Positions 1 through 10,639 of a DNA stretch of 64,000 nt are shown here, one piece after another (within the stretch, counting starts at the first letter, position 1; every line of letters begins with the position of its first letter). The notes under the pieces were generated by a model. That model had not been told where the DNA came from, did no database searches, and was given only the letters and a program-made list of their open reading frames with translations. The DNA is from Capitella teleta (taxonomy: Eukaryota > Annelida > Polychaeta > Capitellidae): assembly GCA_000328365.1 (NCBI GenBank), contig KB297637.1, positions 228,158-292,157 on the forward strand, read 5' to 3'. A program made the translations under genes and the position numbers.

Positions 1-270
1 TGTGATAAAATGATTTGCAGATTCGCAGAGAGCCCATCAATACACTGCATATTGTGGGAGACAGGATGCGGTATCGAGCCATGATCGCCAACGCTCATAA
101 GTAAGGCACATTGAAGAAGAAGATCCGTGTTTGGTAAACCAAAATGGCTGGCATGGCAGGCGTATTGACATGAATTTGACGATTCTGATTGGAAGAAGGA
201 AGTTGGTCTGTCCAAGCACGAGTCGAACAAGTGTGTCCGATGTGATATCATAAGTTGGCGTCCGCAGACG
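1..270 (-). repeat. Dispersed repeat, inverted copy of 9030-9185
   Basis: The reverse complement of 9030-9185 matches most of this stretch. Shared blocks include TGTGATAAAATGATTTGCAG at one end and GATATCATA-GTTGGCGTCCGC at the other. This copy carries about 100 extra bases near its start, from about 22 to 120. No coding sense was found. It is an old interspersed repeat of unknown class. Confidence 0.7.
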
Positions 271-429
271 TCAACCAAAAACATTGGGCCATCTCTTAAG
301 TAACAAAGGTCTTTTAGGGCTAACGATTCAGCAATCGTCGCTTCATCATACATGCCTCTTTGTATTATACTTTTTACATTTTCAAAATCATCAAATATAA
401 AATCGAACGGAACAGAACTTAAAACAGAA

Positions 430-893
430 CATAAATGTACATTTTCACTAATGCCAGAACACATATGCAACCATAAAAACAATAGTTGCTGGCAAGCTTT
501 ACAATGGCGTTACTGCTGCTCAGGCACTGCATATACAAACTTAAGGAGCGTATCAGAAGGGCCGACATTAAGTTTCCTTTTGGTAAATTATTTATATATT
601 TAGTACGAGCTTTTATATTTAATTTCCAAATACGTTTTAAACATTTTTGCCATGCTGTTAAAATTGGTTCAATATTTCTTAAATCCCATAGGGGGCAACC
701 ATTGAACGAGGAACAGCATGAAAAAAAAAAAAAAAAACAACAAAAACAACAAAAAACAATGAGCTTAAAACATCAATTGAACAATGGCCGAATTTAAATA
801 TTATCACATTAGTTATACAGTACAGATCGGAAGAAGCCTTTTTTTACATTTCTGGTGGAACTATTGTCTCCGATTGTGGTGCCTAGAAGCACG
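430..893 (+). repeat. Dispersed repeat, direct copy of 11945-12375
   Basis: This stretch aligns nearly end to end with 11945-12375 in the same orientation. Shared blocks include GGCAAGCTTTACAATGGCG, GTATCAGAAGGGCCGACATT and a poly-A run near 721-737. The two copies differ by scattered substitutions and small indels. No protein is recognisable in either copy, so the class is unknown. Confidence 0.75.
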
Positions 894-897
894 GCAC

Positions 898-1256
898 GGA
901 ATCATATCGAACATTGAGCCTCATCAAAGAATCATATTGAATATCGAGCCTCATCAAATATTGAATATTGAGCCTCATCAAAGAATCATATTGAACATTG
1001 AGCCTCATCAAAGAATAATATTGAACATGAAGCCTCATCCAAAAATTACATTGAGCACTGAGCCTCACCAATAAAAACATTGAACCTTGAACCTCACCAA
1101 AGAATCATATTGAACATTTAGCCTCATCCAGAAATTGAATTGAACATTGAGCCTCACATAAAATGATACTGAGTCTCATCAAAGAATCATATTGAACATT
1201 AAGCCTCATTTAAGATTTATGTTGAACATCGAGCCTCATCAAAGTGGCACATTGTA
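898..1256 (+). repeat. Minisatellite, about 12 units of ~29-30 bp
   Basis: Imperfect tandem units follow the pattern ATCATATTGAACATTGAGCC + TCATCAAAGA. Individual units vary at several positions, and some are shortened to about 23-25 bp. The units abut each other with no unique spacers, so this is a minisatellite and not a CRISPR array. Both strands stay open for about 65-96 codons only because of the repeat periodicity. Confidence 0.85.
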
Positions 1257-1288
1257 CACTGTGGCTATAGCTTCTCCGCATAGGTAAC

Positions 1289-1458
<170 letters not shown>

Positions 1459-2632
1459 GTCGATAAGTGAACTGACTATATAATGCTGGATTTTTATGGA
1501 ATAAATCTTCTTATAATTTTTAAACTGGTTTGTTTTCTATTGTGGTGATGTTTGAGTTAAGCTTGCCATAAAACGACCCCCTACAATTAGTCCTTAAGCT
1601 TGACTAAAAAAAGGTACCAAATTTCGGACAAAACAAGACAGTGATTTTTATAATATTCAACATCCCTATAGATATATAGCCAAGTTGTGTACTTCCAGAA
1701 CTCAAGACGGTGTATATGGAAGCGGCTCTATCAATAATTAGCATAGCAAGCATACTTAATTAGTACAGATAAAGTGACACATTGTGTTGATCGTGTTTGC
1801 ATGGTGTGATTATCCAGCATAACTAAGAAACCACCAGTTAGATCAGATCAGAGAAATCGAAGAGATAATATAGGTGATCATGGTGGTGATAAAAAAGGTC
1901 TGTAGATAATGCCAATTAAATGTATTTAATAAGTGCTCATCGGGCCATATCGATATCAATTACATGTATAACATAAATGCACAAGATGTCCTGCCATTCA
2001 TGACCACCCATTCCCTTCCATCGCATCACTAATGATATAATCTATGCATGCATATATATTTGATCAAAAACATCAACAAGTATTGCATAACAGTCTGATA
2101 TGAAAATCCAGAATTACATTTAGAAGCAGGACAGTAAAAGACATTACCAGGGATTATCTACAGGTCAATTTACTTCAATAACATACCACATGTGACAGAA
2201 GATCATGGTGCATATACATGTAGTAAACGCTTGATTGATGACGGATTTCCTTTGAATTGCTATCTTACGTGCTCTCTGTGCCCCATATACTGGATTTCAC
2301 ACCCCTACAATCGGATTATTGCATATCCGCCTCTTCAATGTATTCCTTGGCTCCGAAAATGGGAGTTTAGACCCAAAATGTTAGTCTCTATGACGTAAAA
2401 GAGCCCAGTTATGAATGATTTTAGCAATAATTGCCCCGTGCCGCAACGGCCATGACGGAAAATAGGACCATCACAAAAATCAAACTTGAGTGATCTGTCT
2501 TTCTACTTCTTAAGCATCCTAATCACCACACATATTTATTAAAGGTCGTTTTTTTTTTTGTCATTCATTTGTAAAATATCTGCCATTGTTTATTTTTTTT
2601 TTTACAACTAATTAGTATATCAAAAATTAATT
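1459..2632. other. AT-rich intergenic stretch, nothing recognised
   Basis: I see no exon, RNA gene or repeat here beyond short T runs near 2550 and 2595. A 68-codon open frame at 2192-2398 has no recognisable protein and no splice context. Confidence 0.5.
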
Positions 2633-2644
2633 TTGAACCACGAG

Positions 2645-2996
2645 AGGGGCACCGGGTAGCTCTGTGGGTTAAACCGCTGACTACAATCCAATGCCGACCG
2701 TGGGGGTCGAGGTCTAGGGTTCGAGACCCGATCAGGCCATGGGCGTTATGATTGTGAATTATAATTGTAATTCGTTATAATTGTAATTCTTCGGTGACTC
2801 TGCAGTGCTGCCCAACTGCGTAACAAGGCCGGGTGCTGTGTACTACTGTCTATGGTGGTATGCAGGATAAAAAACCCTTGGGATTTATCGATAAGAGTAG
2901 GGGAAAACCCCGGTCCCGGGTCTTCTGTTCTGGCGCCCGTATCATCCGATCGGATTGGGTGGAGCCGTAAAACCCCATCACACACTCACACACACA
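2645..2996 (+). mobile_element. Complete tRNA-derived SINE with 12-bp target-site duplication
   Basis: The head resembles a tRNA gene with pol III promoter boxes: an A-box-like TAGCTCTGTGGGTTA near 2656 and a B-box-like GGGTTCGAGACCC near 2717. A ~250-bp body follows, and the 3' end is a CA-rich tail (about 2978-2996). The 12-mer TTGAACCACGAG occurs immediately before (2633-2644) and immediately after (2997-3008) the element. That is a perfect target-site duplication, so both ends are exact. SINEs of this kind move with LINE machinery and encode no protein. At least six shorter copies or pieces of the same family lie elsewhere in the window. Confidence 0.93.
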
Positions 2997-3409
2997 TTGA
3001 ACCACGAGGAATGAGTGACAATCAGAACAATCTATAGCATAAGGAGAATCGCTTGACAATGTGCAGCTAAATGTTTATCAGGGTGTGATAAATGTTTACA
3101 AGTCTAGCCAGCTGCCAGCATGCAGTATGCAGCTGCAACGGTGTCCATTAATTTTATGTTATATGCGGCCATGCATACGGATGCACAAAAAAGCTCCATC
3201 CAATATATAGAATTTATTTCGCAACATTCAGTGACAACTTCATTCAAGGGTGAAGAGAGAAATAAATAATAAACCTAGATTATATGAATAAATAACTAAT
3301 TAAAATAATGACCGTAATCATTAAAAATTATACATGTACATGAACATTGTATACATTCAACCTAAATGAAGGTATTCTTTTAATGAAATATTTTTTATTT
3401 TTGCTCTCA

Positions 3410-4300
3410 CCAAGCCGCCACTTCAGCGTGAGAGAACCGAACCGAATGGTCGTCTTTCTATGTTGAGGGAGTTTCCTCAGACGGACGTCCTTTCGCTCGG
3501 CAACAAAGCAACTCTTTAACTTATGCTCGGAATGTGACTTGGCTCCAAAGACAGAGCACAGGATCCGACAAGCAATGAGTTCCAGGGAGAACCCTGGAAA
3601 ACCCCTTCAGGAGGACAATTCTGCGCAGTCCAGGGACACTCATGGCCAGAAGATAGGGCAAGTAGGTCACGACAAAGAGTAATATCATACCGAAAGTAGT
3701 TGTCAAGAGGCGTAGTTCTTGCTTACGATGTTGCTGTTCTTTGCGTGCGCCGAAGAAATTTCCTTGTAAAACTTTGTAGTTCTGTCGCCTCACAACAAAG
3801 AATATATATATGCATGTAACAAAGAAACATTGAGATGAAAGGTAAGGCGAATGCACATATCGATCCTACGAGATTGTAGCTCGAATCTCCCCCTTCATCT
3901 ACAGATACCCGGACACAACTTACAGTTGAGTGCTCATATCCAAGGCTCCCCAGACACCAACAGCAGCCGCGAGCAAAATTGACATCTGGACGAACAATGT
4001 AACGAATGCGATGACAGTACGTGTTGGGCCACCAAATGTGAAGATCTTGGAGGTCGGTATGACCATAAAAAATAACGATTTAGAGTCACCATGAAGAGTA
4101 CACGAATGGAGTATGCCTGTAAGAGGAAGTATGCATAAGCATGGAAGGTGCAGAAGTTGACTGGCTTGTCTGTGATTGATATTGGTCAAACGGTGTGAAC
4201 GGCAGTCCGTTGGAGCAAGTGAAGGATCACACGCTCAAAGATTCGTTTGTTGTAACTGGATCTCTCAGCCGCTCAGTGCAATGCTGGGCGCTATACGTCT
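3410..4300 (-). pseudogene. Decayed class A (rhodopsin-like) GPCR
   Basis: Reading the minus strand from about 4300 down to 3410 gives GPCR landmarks in order, but in different frames. There is a weak TM2-like stretch near 4220-4290. TM3 ends in MVTLNRYFLW (an NRY version of the DRY motif) near 4080-4130. A TM4 segment ends LAAAVGVWGALDM near 3940-4010. An extracellular-loop Cys is followed by a TM5 segment ending FLCYMHIYI near 3790-3860. A basic third loop leads into TM6, which ends FVVTYLPYLL near 3650-3700. A possible TM7 and basic tail lie near 3440-3600. At least three frame changes separate these pieces and no intron signals account for them. The ligand class cannot be told. An alternative is a real gene with sequencing indels, but the weak N-terminal half favours decay. 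Confidence 0.6.
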
Positions 4301-4439
4301 CTATTCCTTACCGACCATAATACCTGAGCACTCTATCATGCAATGTCTTAAGTGTCCATCAAATAAATTATTCAAGTATTGTATTTTTTTCTTGTCTAAC
4401 TGTGCGATTCCTCTGCCTTCTGTCAGTATAACGGAATAA

Positions 4440-4820
4440 TTATTGTAGGTTTTATTATACATAATTATTTAAATGTTTGGTACCATGGTAATTGAGTTTT
4501 AAGTTTCCAACCAACAGAATTATCATTTAATAAAAATCCAATTCTACTTGCCAAACAGAAAGCATGATTTTATTCAATTTAATCAGAGTAAACCATCGAA
4601 CAACTCAAATTATAATCCATATGTTCAGTGGCCCATATCAACTGGAATTGTTAATAGAACAACATAAATTGTTACACGGACAGTATCACTTAATTACAAG
4701 CAACACTTATATTAAATGCACACACAATTTGGGGCTGAGCGTAAAATTTGCAGATAATTTTAAATCGTTACAACAGCAGTTACACTGCATTTTCTACAAG
4801 CGACACTTAGTTAAATCGTA
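4440..4820. other. 3' flank of the cGAS-like gene
   Basis: No gene is seen here. On the minus strand an AATAAA (plus-strand TTTATT at 4568-4573) lies about 250 bases past the stop codon of the cGAS-like gene and could be its polyadenylation signal. Confidence 0.4.
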
Positions 4821-6026
4821 TTAGTTAAAATCGTAATAAGTTGATTTTGTTTGGTGTAACAAATTACTCAACCTATGAGTCACCAGGTTTCTCTCAATAA
4901 AGTTCCAAAGGTTTGATAACGCAATCGGCGAAAATCTCTTCAGTAAGTTAGCGTTCGGGTTGGATTCAAAGAATGGGTAGATTTTCTTCTTCCTAGCCAT
5001 TGCGCATAAGAAGTTAGAAAACTCTCTGAAGTTGACCAACAGTGCTCCGTCATCCCATTTGGCTGACCGATTCGTTTCTCTCCAATGTAGAAAGGCACTT
5101 TTGAGAGCGTAGGAGCTTATCATCGCCAACTGATCATGATTCACGCGCAGACTTTTCATAATCATCAGGCATTTAGTAAATCCATCATAATGCATTGATA
5201 GCTGTTCCTGCTCCATTGTCGAGTAAGACCGCCTCCATAGTACCGTGGAGTCGGGGTGGGGGTCATCATCTGGGTACCTCATGGAGGGGTGTGGTTTGGC
5301 AACCACAGTTTTCTCACCTATCTCTACGCATGGTACAAGATCCACAGACACTTTCTTCCCACCAGAGTACGTTACGATTAACGTAAGAGCTGGGCCGCCA
5401 GTTTTCAGCTTGATGCCATAACGATTCCTCTGTTGATTGACATATCTCTGAAGAAGCCCTTGGTAATATCCCTTGATCTTCACCGATGACAGGTTTGAAC
5501 CTTCGAACAAATTCTTCGGAATATTTGCATCCGCATGGGTATTCGAAAGCTTTGCAAAGCCAGGGTCATCTGGGAGAAAGTCCAGTGTCCAACCATCTTT
5601 GCTGACCAAACGAATTGGGATGAGGACATCGAACTCATCAGGTTGGATGACTTTCAAGCCATCAGTGCTACTTCCAATTGGAATAAGCTCACCGATGGGA
5701 AACACTGACTTTGGTTCGATGAACTTCTTAGCATCGGCAATGACGTCTTCCATGACCACTCTTGCCCTAGCCATTGATACCAGAGGTACTTCAACATAAT
5801 TGTCGTAATAGGCCTGTAATTTATCTTGCAACGCATCATCATCATCAATGCTAGAACTACTCTCAAGTTCAATATGTGACATCGCATGTCTAAGTTGCCA
5901 GTCATCCCCAGGGCTAGTATCTGCTTCTGTGCAATCGCTGGATTTCATACTCTGCACCAACTGCAGCTGCACCAACAGCTGCTCCAAAAGCCAGGTCAAG
6001 CCAGCTGGATTTGGGCTTCTCATCAT
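4821..6026 (-). CDS. cGAS-like receptor / Mab-21 family nucleotidyltransferase
   Basis: The family makes cyclic dinucleotide or related messengers on nucleic-acid sensing and signals to STING, although many Mab-21 members have no known catalysis. From the first in-frame ATG (6026; a second ATG follows at once) the product is 401 aa. The NTase signature is intact: a GS motif in IPIGSSTDG, then DEFDVLI with two acidic residues (E131 and D133 counted from this start), and a third acid in KKVSVDLVPC (D229). A helical Mab-21 C-terminal half follows, with WRRSYSTMEQEQL and SYALKSAFLHWRE. The Zn-binding H-x5-CC-C insert of vertebrate cGAS is not visible. An acidic Ser/Asp-rich linker (SSSSIDDDDAL) precedes the core. 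A splice acceptor (tttccctcag, exon edge 6064) lies 38 nt upstream of the ATG, so the coding part looks like one exon with a spliced 5' UTR. The catalytic residues suggest an active enzyme. The product and ligand are unknown. Confidence 0.88.
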   Translation of the reverse strand: MMRSPNPAGLTWLLEQLLVQLQLVQSMKSSDCTEADTSPGDDWQLRHAMSHIELESSSSIDDDDALQDKLQAYYDNYVEVPLVSMARARVVMEDVIADAKKFIEPKSVFPIGELIPIGSSTDGLKVIQPDEFDVLIPIRLVSKDGWTLDFLPDDPGFAKLSNTHADANIPKNLFEGSNLSSVKIKGYYQGLLQRYVNQQRNRYGIKLKTGGPALTLIVTYSGGKKVSVDLVPCVEIGEKTVVAKPHPSMRYPDDDPHPDSTVLWRRSYSTMEQEQLSMHYDGFTKCLMIMKSLRVNHDQLAMISSYALKSAFLHWRETNRSAKWDDGALLVNFREFSNFLCAMARKKKIYPFFESNPNANLLKRFSPIALSNLWNFIERNLVTHRLSNLLHQTKSTYYDFN

Positions 6027-6042
6027 CTCTTCTCCTTGCCAT
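5914..6042 (-). CDS. Out-of-frame 42-codon ORF overlapping the cGAS-like start
   Basis: The first ATG after the predicted acceptor (6042, context aaatATGG) is in another frame from the nucleotidyltransferase. It opens 42 codons running into that gene before a TAG. The peptide starts MARRRDDEK and has a Gly/Ala-rich segment, AFGAAVGAAAVGAEY. It may be a uORF that lowers translation, or chance. It could also mean the true N-terminus uses this ATG and the sequence holds an indel. Comparison with relatives would separate these. Confidence 0.3.
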   Translation of the reverse strand: MARRRDDEKPKSSWLDLAFGAAVGAAAVGAEYEIQRLHRSRY

Positions 6043-6067
6043 ATTTTGCCCGCAGTGCCGTGCCCTG

Positions 6068-7517
6068 AGGGAAAATATGAAAACAGAGTCTTAGAAATTG
6101 GACTGTGCGTGGGGGGTTGCCTTCTACATTTGCCTGTAAATGTATTCAAGTATAAATGTGAACTTTGAAGGTCCCACCGAGGGAATCAGAGTACGAAACC
6201 ATTAATTCAATAAACCATCATTATCAATTAGCGATAATGAAAAATGGAACAAAACCCATTTTCATGGGTTCAACTATTCTCGTGCAAGTAGGTTGTTGGA
6301 ATATTGTTCCAATTTCTGATTCAATTTCTATGTTTCTATTCTATTCTTCAAGCGCGAAATGATGTTGGCGGTCTCGAGTCACTGTTGATCTTTCTGAGTG
6401 AACAAAACACGGCGTCAGACGTGAGATCATCCGAGGCTGCTGCCATTGCTAAGCGCAGGGACGATCAGAGTCGGGATGTAAGCAGATCATTGCATCAATG
6501 TGGCATATGCCCCGCGGAAGGACAACGTTGTGGGAGATGCTCTAAATTAAACTATTTCCAGTCAAAGTTTGCGTTGCAGTAACGTAGTTGGTACTTTGGC
6601 CTTAGGTATTCACGGCGTTGAACGTTCAAATATTCTTTGTGTGGATTAGAAGTACTGAGAACAGGGAGAAGTCAAGTGCCAGTGACATCAAGTGAGGGTG
6701 CTTCAATTTCAATATAAAGGCATATATCGACGATCATAGCGTTTACGTACATTATGATTTGAGAATCGATTCTTCAGGAAAGCAGGAATCGCTCGCCGAT
6801 TTTTGATAGCAGCGGAAAAGTCGCCGACAAAGTCGGTAATTAACTGGGTAGTTTGATCTCCAAGGGTATAGCGGTCCTCCCGTCATACAGTCGTGTGTAC
6901 ACACAAGGGTAATAGAGTATATCCTTGGTACGTAGGCTACACTTCTACACTACATGTTGTTGCTCGGGGTGCTATTAAAGGGGTATGCAACGTGTTGAGA
7001 TGACCACGAGAACATACCGTGCATTTGCTGAATGCTGGCTGATACACTGACTTAGAGTGGATTGCACTTTTAATACGTTAAATAATAAAGAGAAACGTGA
7101 TTCACTCACCAGTTACGACAGTGAACACAGTCGAGGCGTAAAACAAACGTTGTTGTTTGTACAGGTTGTCAGGCCAACAATCAATGGTCACTGTCACTGA
7201 AGAGTGATGGTATGAGCAGGTGCAATTTACGCCGCTGGTCCATGCACATTGGTTCGACTCAATGTCCTAAATATGTGCATCAAATTGAATAACTTAAAAG
7301 CACCTTTAAAGCACCTTAAGCACCGAGAGTGAAACTAGCACACGTCACAATCGCTGATAAGAAATGATTGCCCGCAGAAACGCTGCTTAGGCCTTCTACG
7401 TTATGAGTTACTTCGTGGTTATACAAGTGAGGATAAGTCATATAACCACATTTCATGGTTATGCCAATAATATCCGATGCTGGTCCTTCAACTGAGTACC
7501 ACGTGAGGCACGAGGCA
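6068..7517. other. Intergenic / upstream region of the cGAS-like gene
   Basis: Any 5' UTR exon and promoter of the cGAS-like gene must lie here or beyond, but I cannot place them. Short open frames at 6165-6582 have no recognisable protein. Confidence 0.35.
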
Positions 7518-7520
7518 TGA

Positions 7521-7676
7521 TGGGATTTTACGGCTCCACCAACCCATTCGAGTGATACGGGCCCCAGAACAAAAGCCAGGGACCTTATCGATAAATCCCA
7601 AGGGTTTTTCATCCTGCATATATATATCACGTATGTTACGCAGATGGGCAGCGCTGGAGAGTCAGTGAGTCACCGA
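7521..7676 (-). mobile_element. Degenerate SINE fragment
   Basis: On the minus strand this matches the body of the 2645-2996 SINE (GGATTTATCGATAAG..., GGTGGAGCCGTAAAA...), with many substitutions and without the tRNA-like head. Confidence 0.75.
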
Positions 7677-8627
7677 AGAATAATAGTGAACACTACAGTT
7701 CTGACTGAGTGATCTCTTAGACAAAGCTCTTGCCCTTCAAATGAATAATCAGGTGCAATACACATTACTTTATCATCTCTCTGAAATATGTTAATCGAAT
7801 AAATAAAAAGAAACAAACTAAAAAAGGAACACGAATGAACCCTAATATGTTAAAGTTGATATACAGCATAAATCAATTCAGCCAAAAGAAAACCAGAAAT
7901 TTCAAGAAATTTGAAAAAAAAAGAAGACACGACTAACCACGATAGAAGGAAAATATACTTGCAACATTTAATTATGCATACATACGATACACAACAAAGA
8001 GCAGTTTCCCATACAAAAAACTTCGCAAAAACGTATATTGAATGCAATTGAATGCTTGTTAGTACAGTATAAGTATCGTCTACGAACAGATTGGTCGGAT
8101 AAGCATCTAGCATGTGCTTCATTCTGCTTGTGTGGATATAAATCATTTATGTTATACCGCCTTCCTCCGTCACTGACACAATATGTAAGTCGGGTCTTCC
8201 TCCATGACAGTCTCCAGATAGTCAGCTACTTCGCCTTCCGTGCGGCCGCCTGCCTCTTGTCGCAGTGCTTGGCTGCTGACGTTGTGCACGCCATGTGTCG
8301 GCGTAGGAAGATTGTGCTATGATTGCATCACATGCTTAGATTGAGGCACTCTCTGGATGGAGGCAGCGAGAACTTTCAATTTAACCAGGGTCCTCATCTG
8401 GGTCCCCATCTGGGCCTGCTGACAGTTAATTGACCATCAGACTTCCGGATACACGTGGCCTGTAATGCGTAAACGAAAGGATACTATTATGTATGCACGG
8501 CAGAACTATTACCAGAACACCATGCATTGTCGTGCTTAAAGTCAATATTATTATTGTCAAGCCGTAGTAGATACATGTTTGTCATTATGTGGAAATAAGA
8601 TATTTTCAATTACTTTTACAACGTAGT
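7677..8627. other. Intergenic, no gene recognised
   Basis: The segment 8160-8330 is more GC-rich than its surroundings. On the minus strand it holds a short acidic open stretch (VADYLETVMEEDPTYIL). I find no paired exon and no known domain, so it is not called. Confidence 0.35.
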
Positions 8628-8909
8628 AGGGGGCACCGAATAGCACAGTGGGTTAAACCGCTGTCTGCAATCCTATGCCGACCGTGTGGGTCGAGGTCCC
8701 GGGTTCGAGACCCGATCAGGTCACGGGCGTTAAAATTATGATTGTGAATTATAATTGTAATCCGTCATAATTGCAATTCTTCAGTGACTCAGCAGTGCTG
8801 CCCAACTGCGTAACAAGGCCGGGCGCTGTGTACGACTGTCTATGGTGGTATGCAGGATAAAGAACCCTTGGGATTTATCGGTAAGAGTAGGGGGAAACCC
8901 CGGTCCCGG
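8628..8909 (+). mobile_element. 3'-shortened SINE copy
   Basis: This copy has an intact tRNA-like head (TAGCACAGTGGGTTAAACCG near 8640, GGGTTCGAGACCCGATC near 8701) and a body about 85-90% similar by eye to 2645-2996. It stops at GGTCCCGG (8909), so it lacks the last ~90 bases and the CA tail. Confidence 0.88.
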
Positions 8910-9029
8910 CCTCCAGCTGAATGATACCATGGGAAATCCCCTAATTCCCAGTCTCAACAAATACAACATAAGTGGTGGCAATTTCAAGAGCTGAGCAAAA
9001 ATTACATTTTTTTTTTCTTTTTTTTTTTT

Positions 9030-9185
9030 TGCGGACGCCAACCTATGATATCACTTCGGACACACTTCTTCGATTCGTGATTGGACAGACCCAACTTCCT
9101 TGAAGTTTCTTCCAATCAGAATCGTCAAATTCATGTCAGTCATTATGGTATACCAAACACAGATCTGCAAATCATTTTATCACAC
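9030..9185 (+). repeat. Dispersed repeat, inverted copy of 1-270
   Basis: This runs from GCGGACGCCAACCTATGAT to AAATCATTTTATCACAC and is the reverse complement of the repeat at the start of the window, without that copy's ~100-base insertion. A T/C-rich tract precedes it (9006-9030). Confidence 0.7.
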
Positions 9186-9195
9186 GTTATGACTA

Positions 9196-9306
9196 GCATT
9201 CTATATGTAATTGTCACTTGAAAAGATAAATCCCAAGGGTTTTTCATCCAGATAGTCATTTTATATGTAATTGTCACTTGAAAAGTGACAATTACATATA
9301 AAATGA
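9196..9306. repeat. Perfect 24-bp hairpin with an upstream direct copy of one arm
   Basis: The arms 9256-9279 and 9283-9306 are perfect reverse complements (TCATTTTATATGTAATTGTC... and its complement) with a GAA loop at 9280-9282. The left arm and loop also occur as a direct repeat at about 9192-9222 with one difference. Between the two direct copies sits a ~25-base minus-strand SINE piece (9226-9250, ATAAATCCCAAGGGTTTTTC). The arrangement suggests insertion and repair events, or a foldback element. Confidence 0.8.
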
Positions 9307-10395
9307 TACCAGATCATGCATCGGATATGACAGTCATGGATATCATAACGCACGTTCTCCGTCAGGAAAAAAAAAAGAAAAAAAAAAAAGGTTTCTTATA
9401 CATTATTTTTACGAGCGCGATATCGGCGAATTATCCGGCCGGCTGTCACTTAAACTTTGAGCTTGCTCAAGTATCGAAACAGTGCCTTTGTTATAAGTGC
9501 AATTGACGATGTTAAAATGATTTAAAAAATTTCAACAATGCTCTTAGTATCTTTATATATATAGCATTTTATTCGCAAATAATCTTTTGCAATTTATGAA
9601 AGTTTAATCTCTCGAAAAGTTTAATTGTGAAACGAAATGTGCTGGAAATTATCGATTAAAAAAAAAAAAAAAATTCTACTCACCGGTTTTGATTGTGTAA
9701 CAAAAATAAAAAAATAAAAAGAGAAGAAAACAGAACAGTGTACAGGAAAGGAGATTAAGAAGGAGGAGGAGAGAAAGAAGGAGAGACAAAATATAATACC
9801 CTACCAATCTAGCCTACAACTAAAAATACAATGTAACGCTCGAGCCTGGCCGTCTACAATTAAGAAAATTCGTTCGCTGGGCGAAAGACCGGCGTTCACG
9901 CGACATGTCCACTTTCACTAATTCTTCCTGTATGTTAATATTTTTAGGCAAATGATATCAACAGCCTATCATTTTAGATTAAAGATAAAAGATACAGTGA
10001 GAGGCACCCACCTCATCAACCCCAATCAGACTTGAGATGCTATAGAGACACAAGATGTGGTGAGAGGCACCAGCCTCATGTACCAATTAGACTTGGAGGT
10101 GACATTAAAGGTCACAATTCATGTCACATTGAGGTCAAAAACTCACAATGTTATCGTCTTCCACCTGATGTTACTTTATGTTATTTAGACCATTCATTAT
10201 TGGTGTTCAAAATTTGGCGAACATTTGTAATTGCCTTTTATTCCTAATCAACCATTTAATCAAAACATTTCACCTAAAAGGTTTGCTATTTACTGAACGC
10301 GGATGGCGTCATGGTAAAATACGGATTGTGACTACAAAGCGAGCCATACGGAGTGCAGATTTCGGGCGAAATTAAATACTGACAGCATTCTACCA
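9307..10395. other. Intergenic with two short tandem units
   Basis: A purine-rich tract lies at 9655-9790. Near 10003-10045 and 10060-10105 a ~43-bp unit (GTGAGAGGCACC...CCTCAT...CAGACTTG) occurs twice in tandem, separated by about 15 bases. No gene is recognised. Confidence 0.45.
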
Positions 10396-10639
10396 CGGGC
10401 TTTATGATTGTGAATTACAATTGTAATTCTTCGGTGACTCTGCAGTGCTGCCCAACTGCGTAACAAGGCCGGGCGCTGTGTACTACTGTCTGTGGTGGTA
10501 TGCAGGATTAAGAACCCTTGGGATTTATCGATAAGAGTAGGGCTGTAGGGAGAAACCCCGGTCCCGGGCCTTCTGTTCTGGCGCCCGTATTACCCGAATG
10601 GGTTGGGTGGAGCCGTAAAACCCCAATCACTCACTCACA
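10396..10639 (+). mobile_element. 5'-truncated SINE copy
   Basis: It starts inside the body (CGGGCTTTATGATTGTG) and runs to the 3' CA/CT-rich tail (CAATCACTCACTCACA). The pol III head is absent. An 8-base insertion (CTGTAGGG) lies near 10545. 5' truncation is usual for LINE-mobilised sequences. Confidence 0.85.

Noticed and set aside
898-1256. CRISPR-like array
   Set aside because: The ~29-bp units touch each other with no unique spacers and the context is an animal genome. It is a minisatellite.
2645-2740. Functional tRNA gene
   Set aside because: The A and B boxes belong to the tRNA-derived head of a SINE. The stem pairing of a true tRNA is not kept and copies recur in the window.
5195-6068. 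Open frames on the plus strand opposite the cGAS-like gene
   Set aside because: Antisense shadows of a strongly supported coding exon.
8190-8330. Acidic open stretch on the minus strand (VADYLETVMEEDPTYIL)
   Set aside because: Too short, no partner exon and no family.
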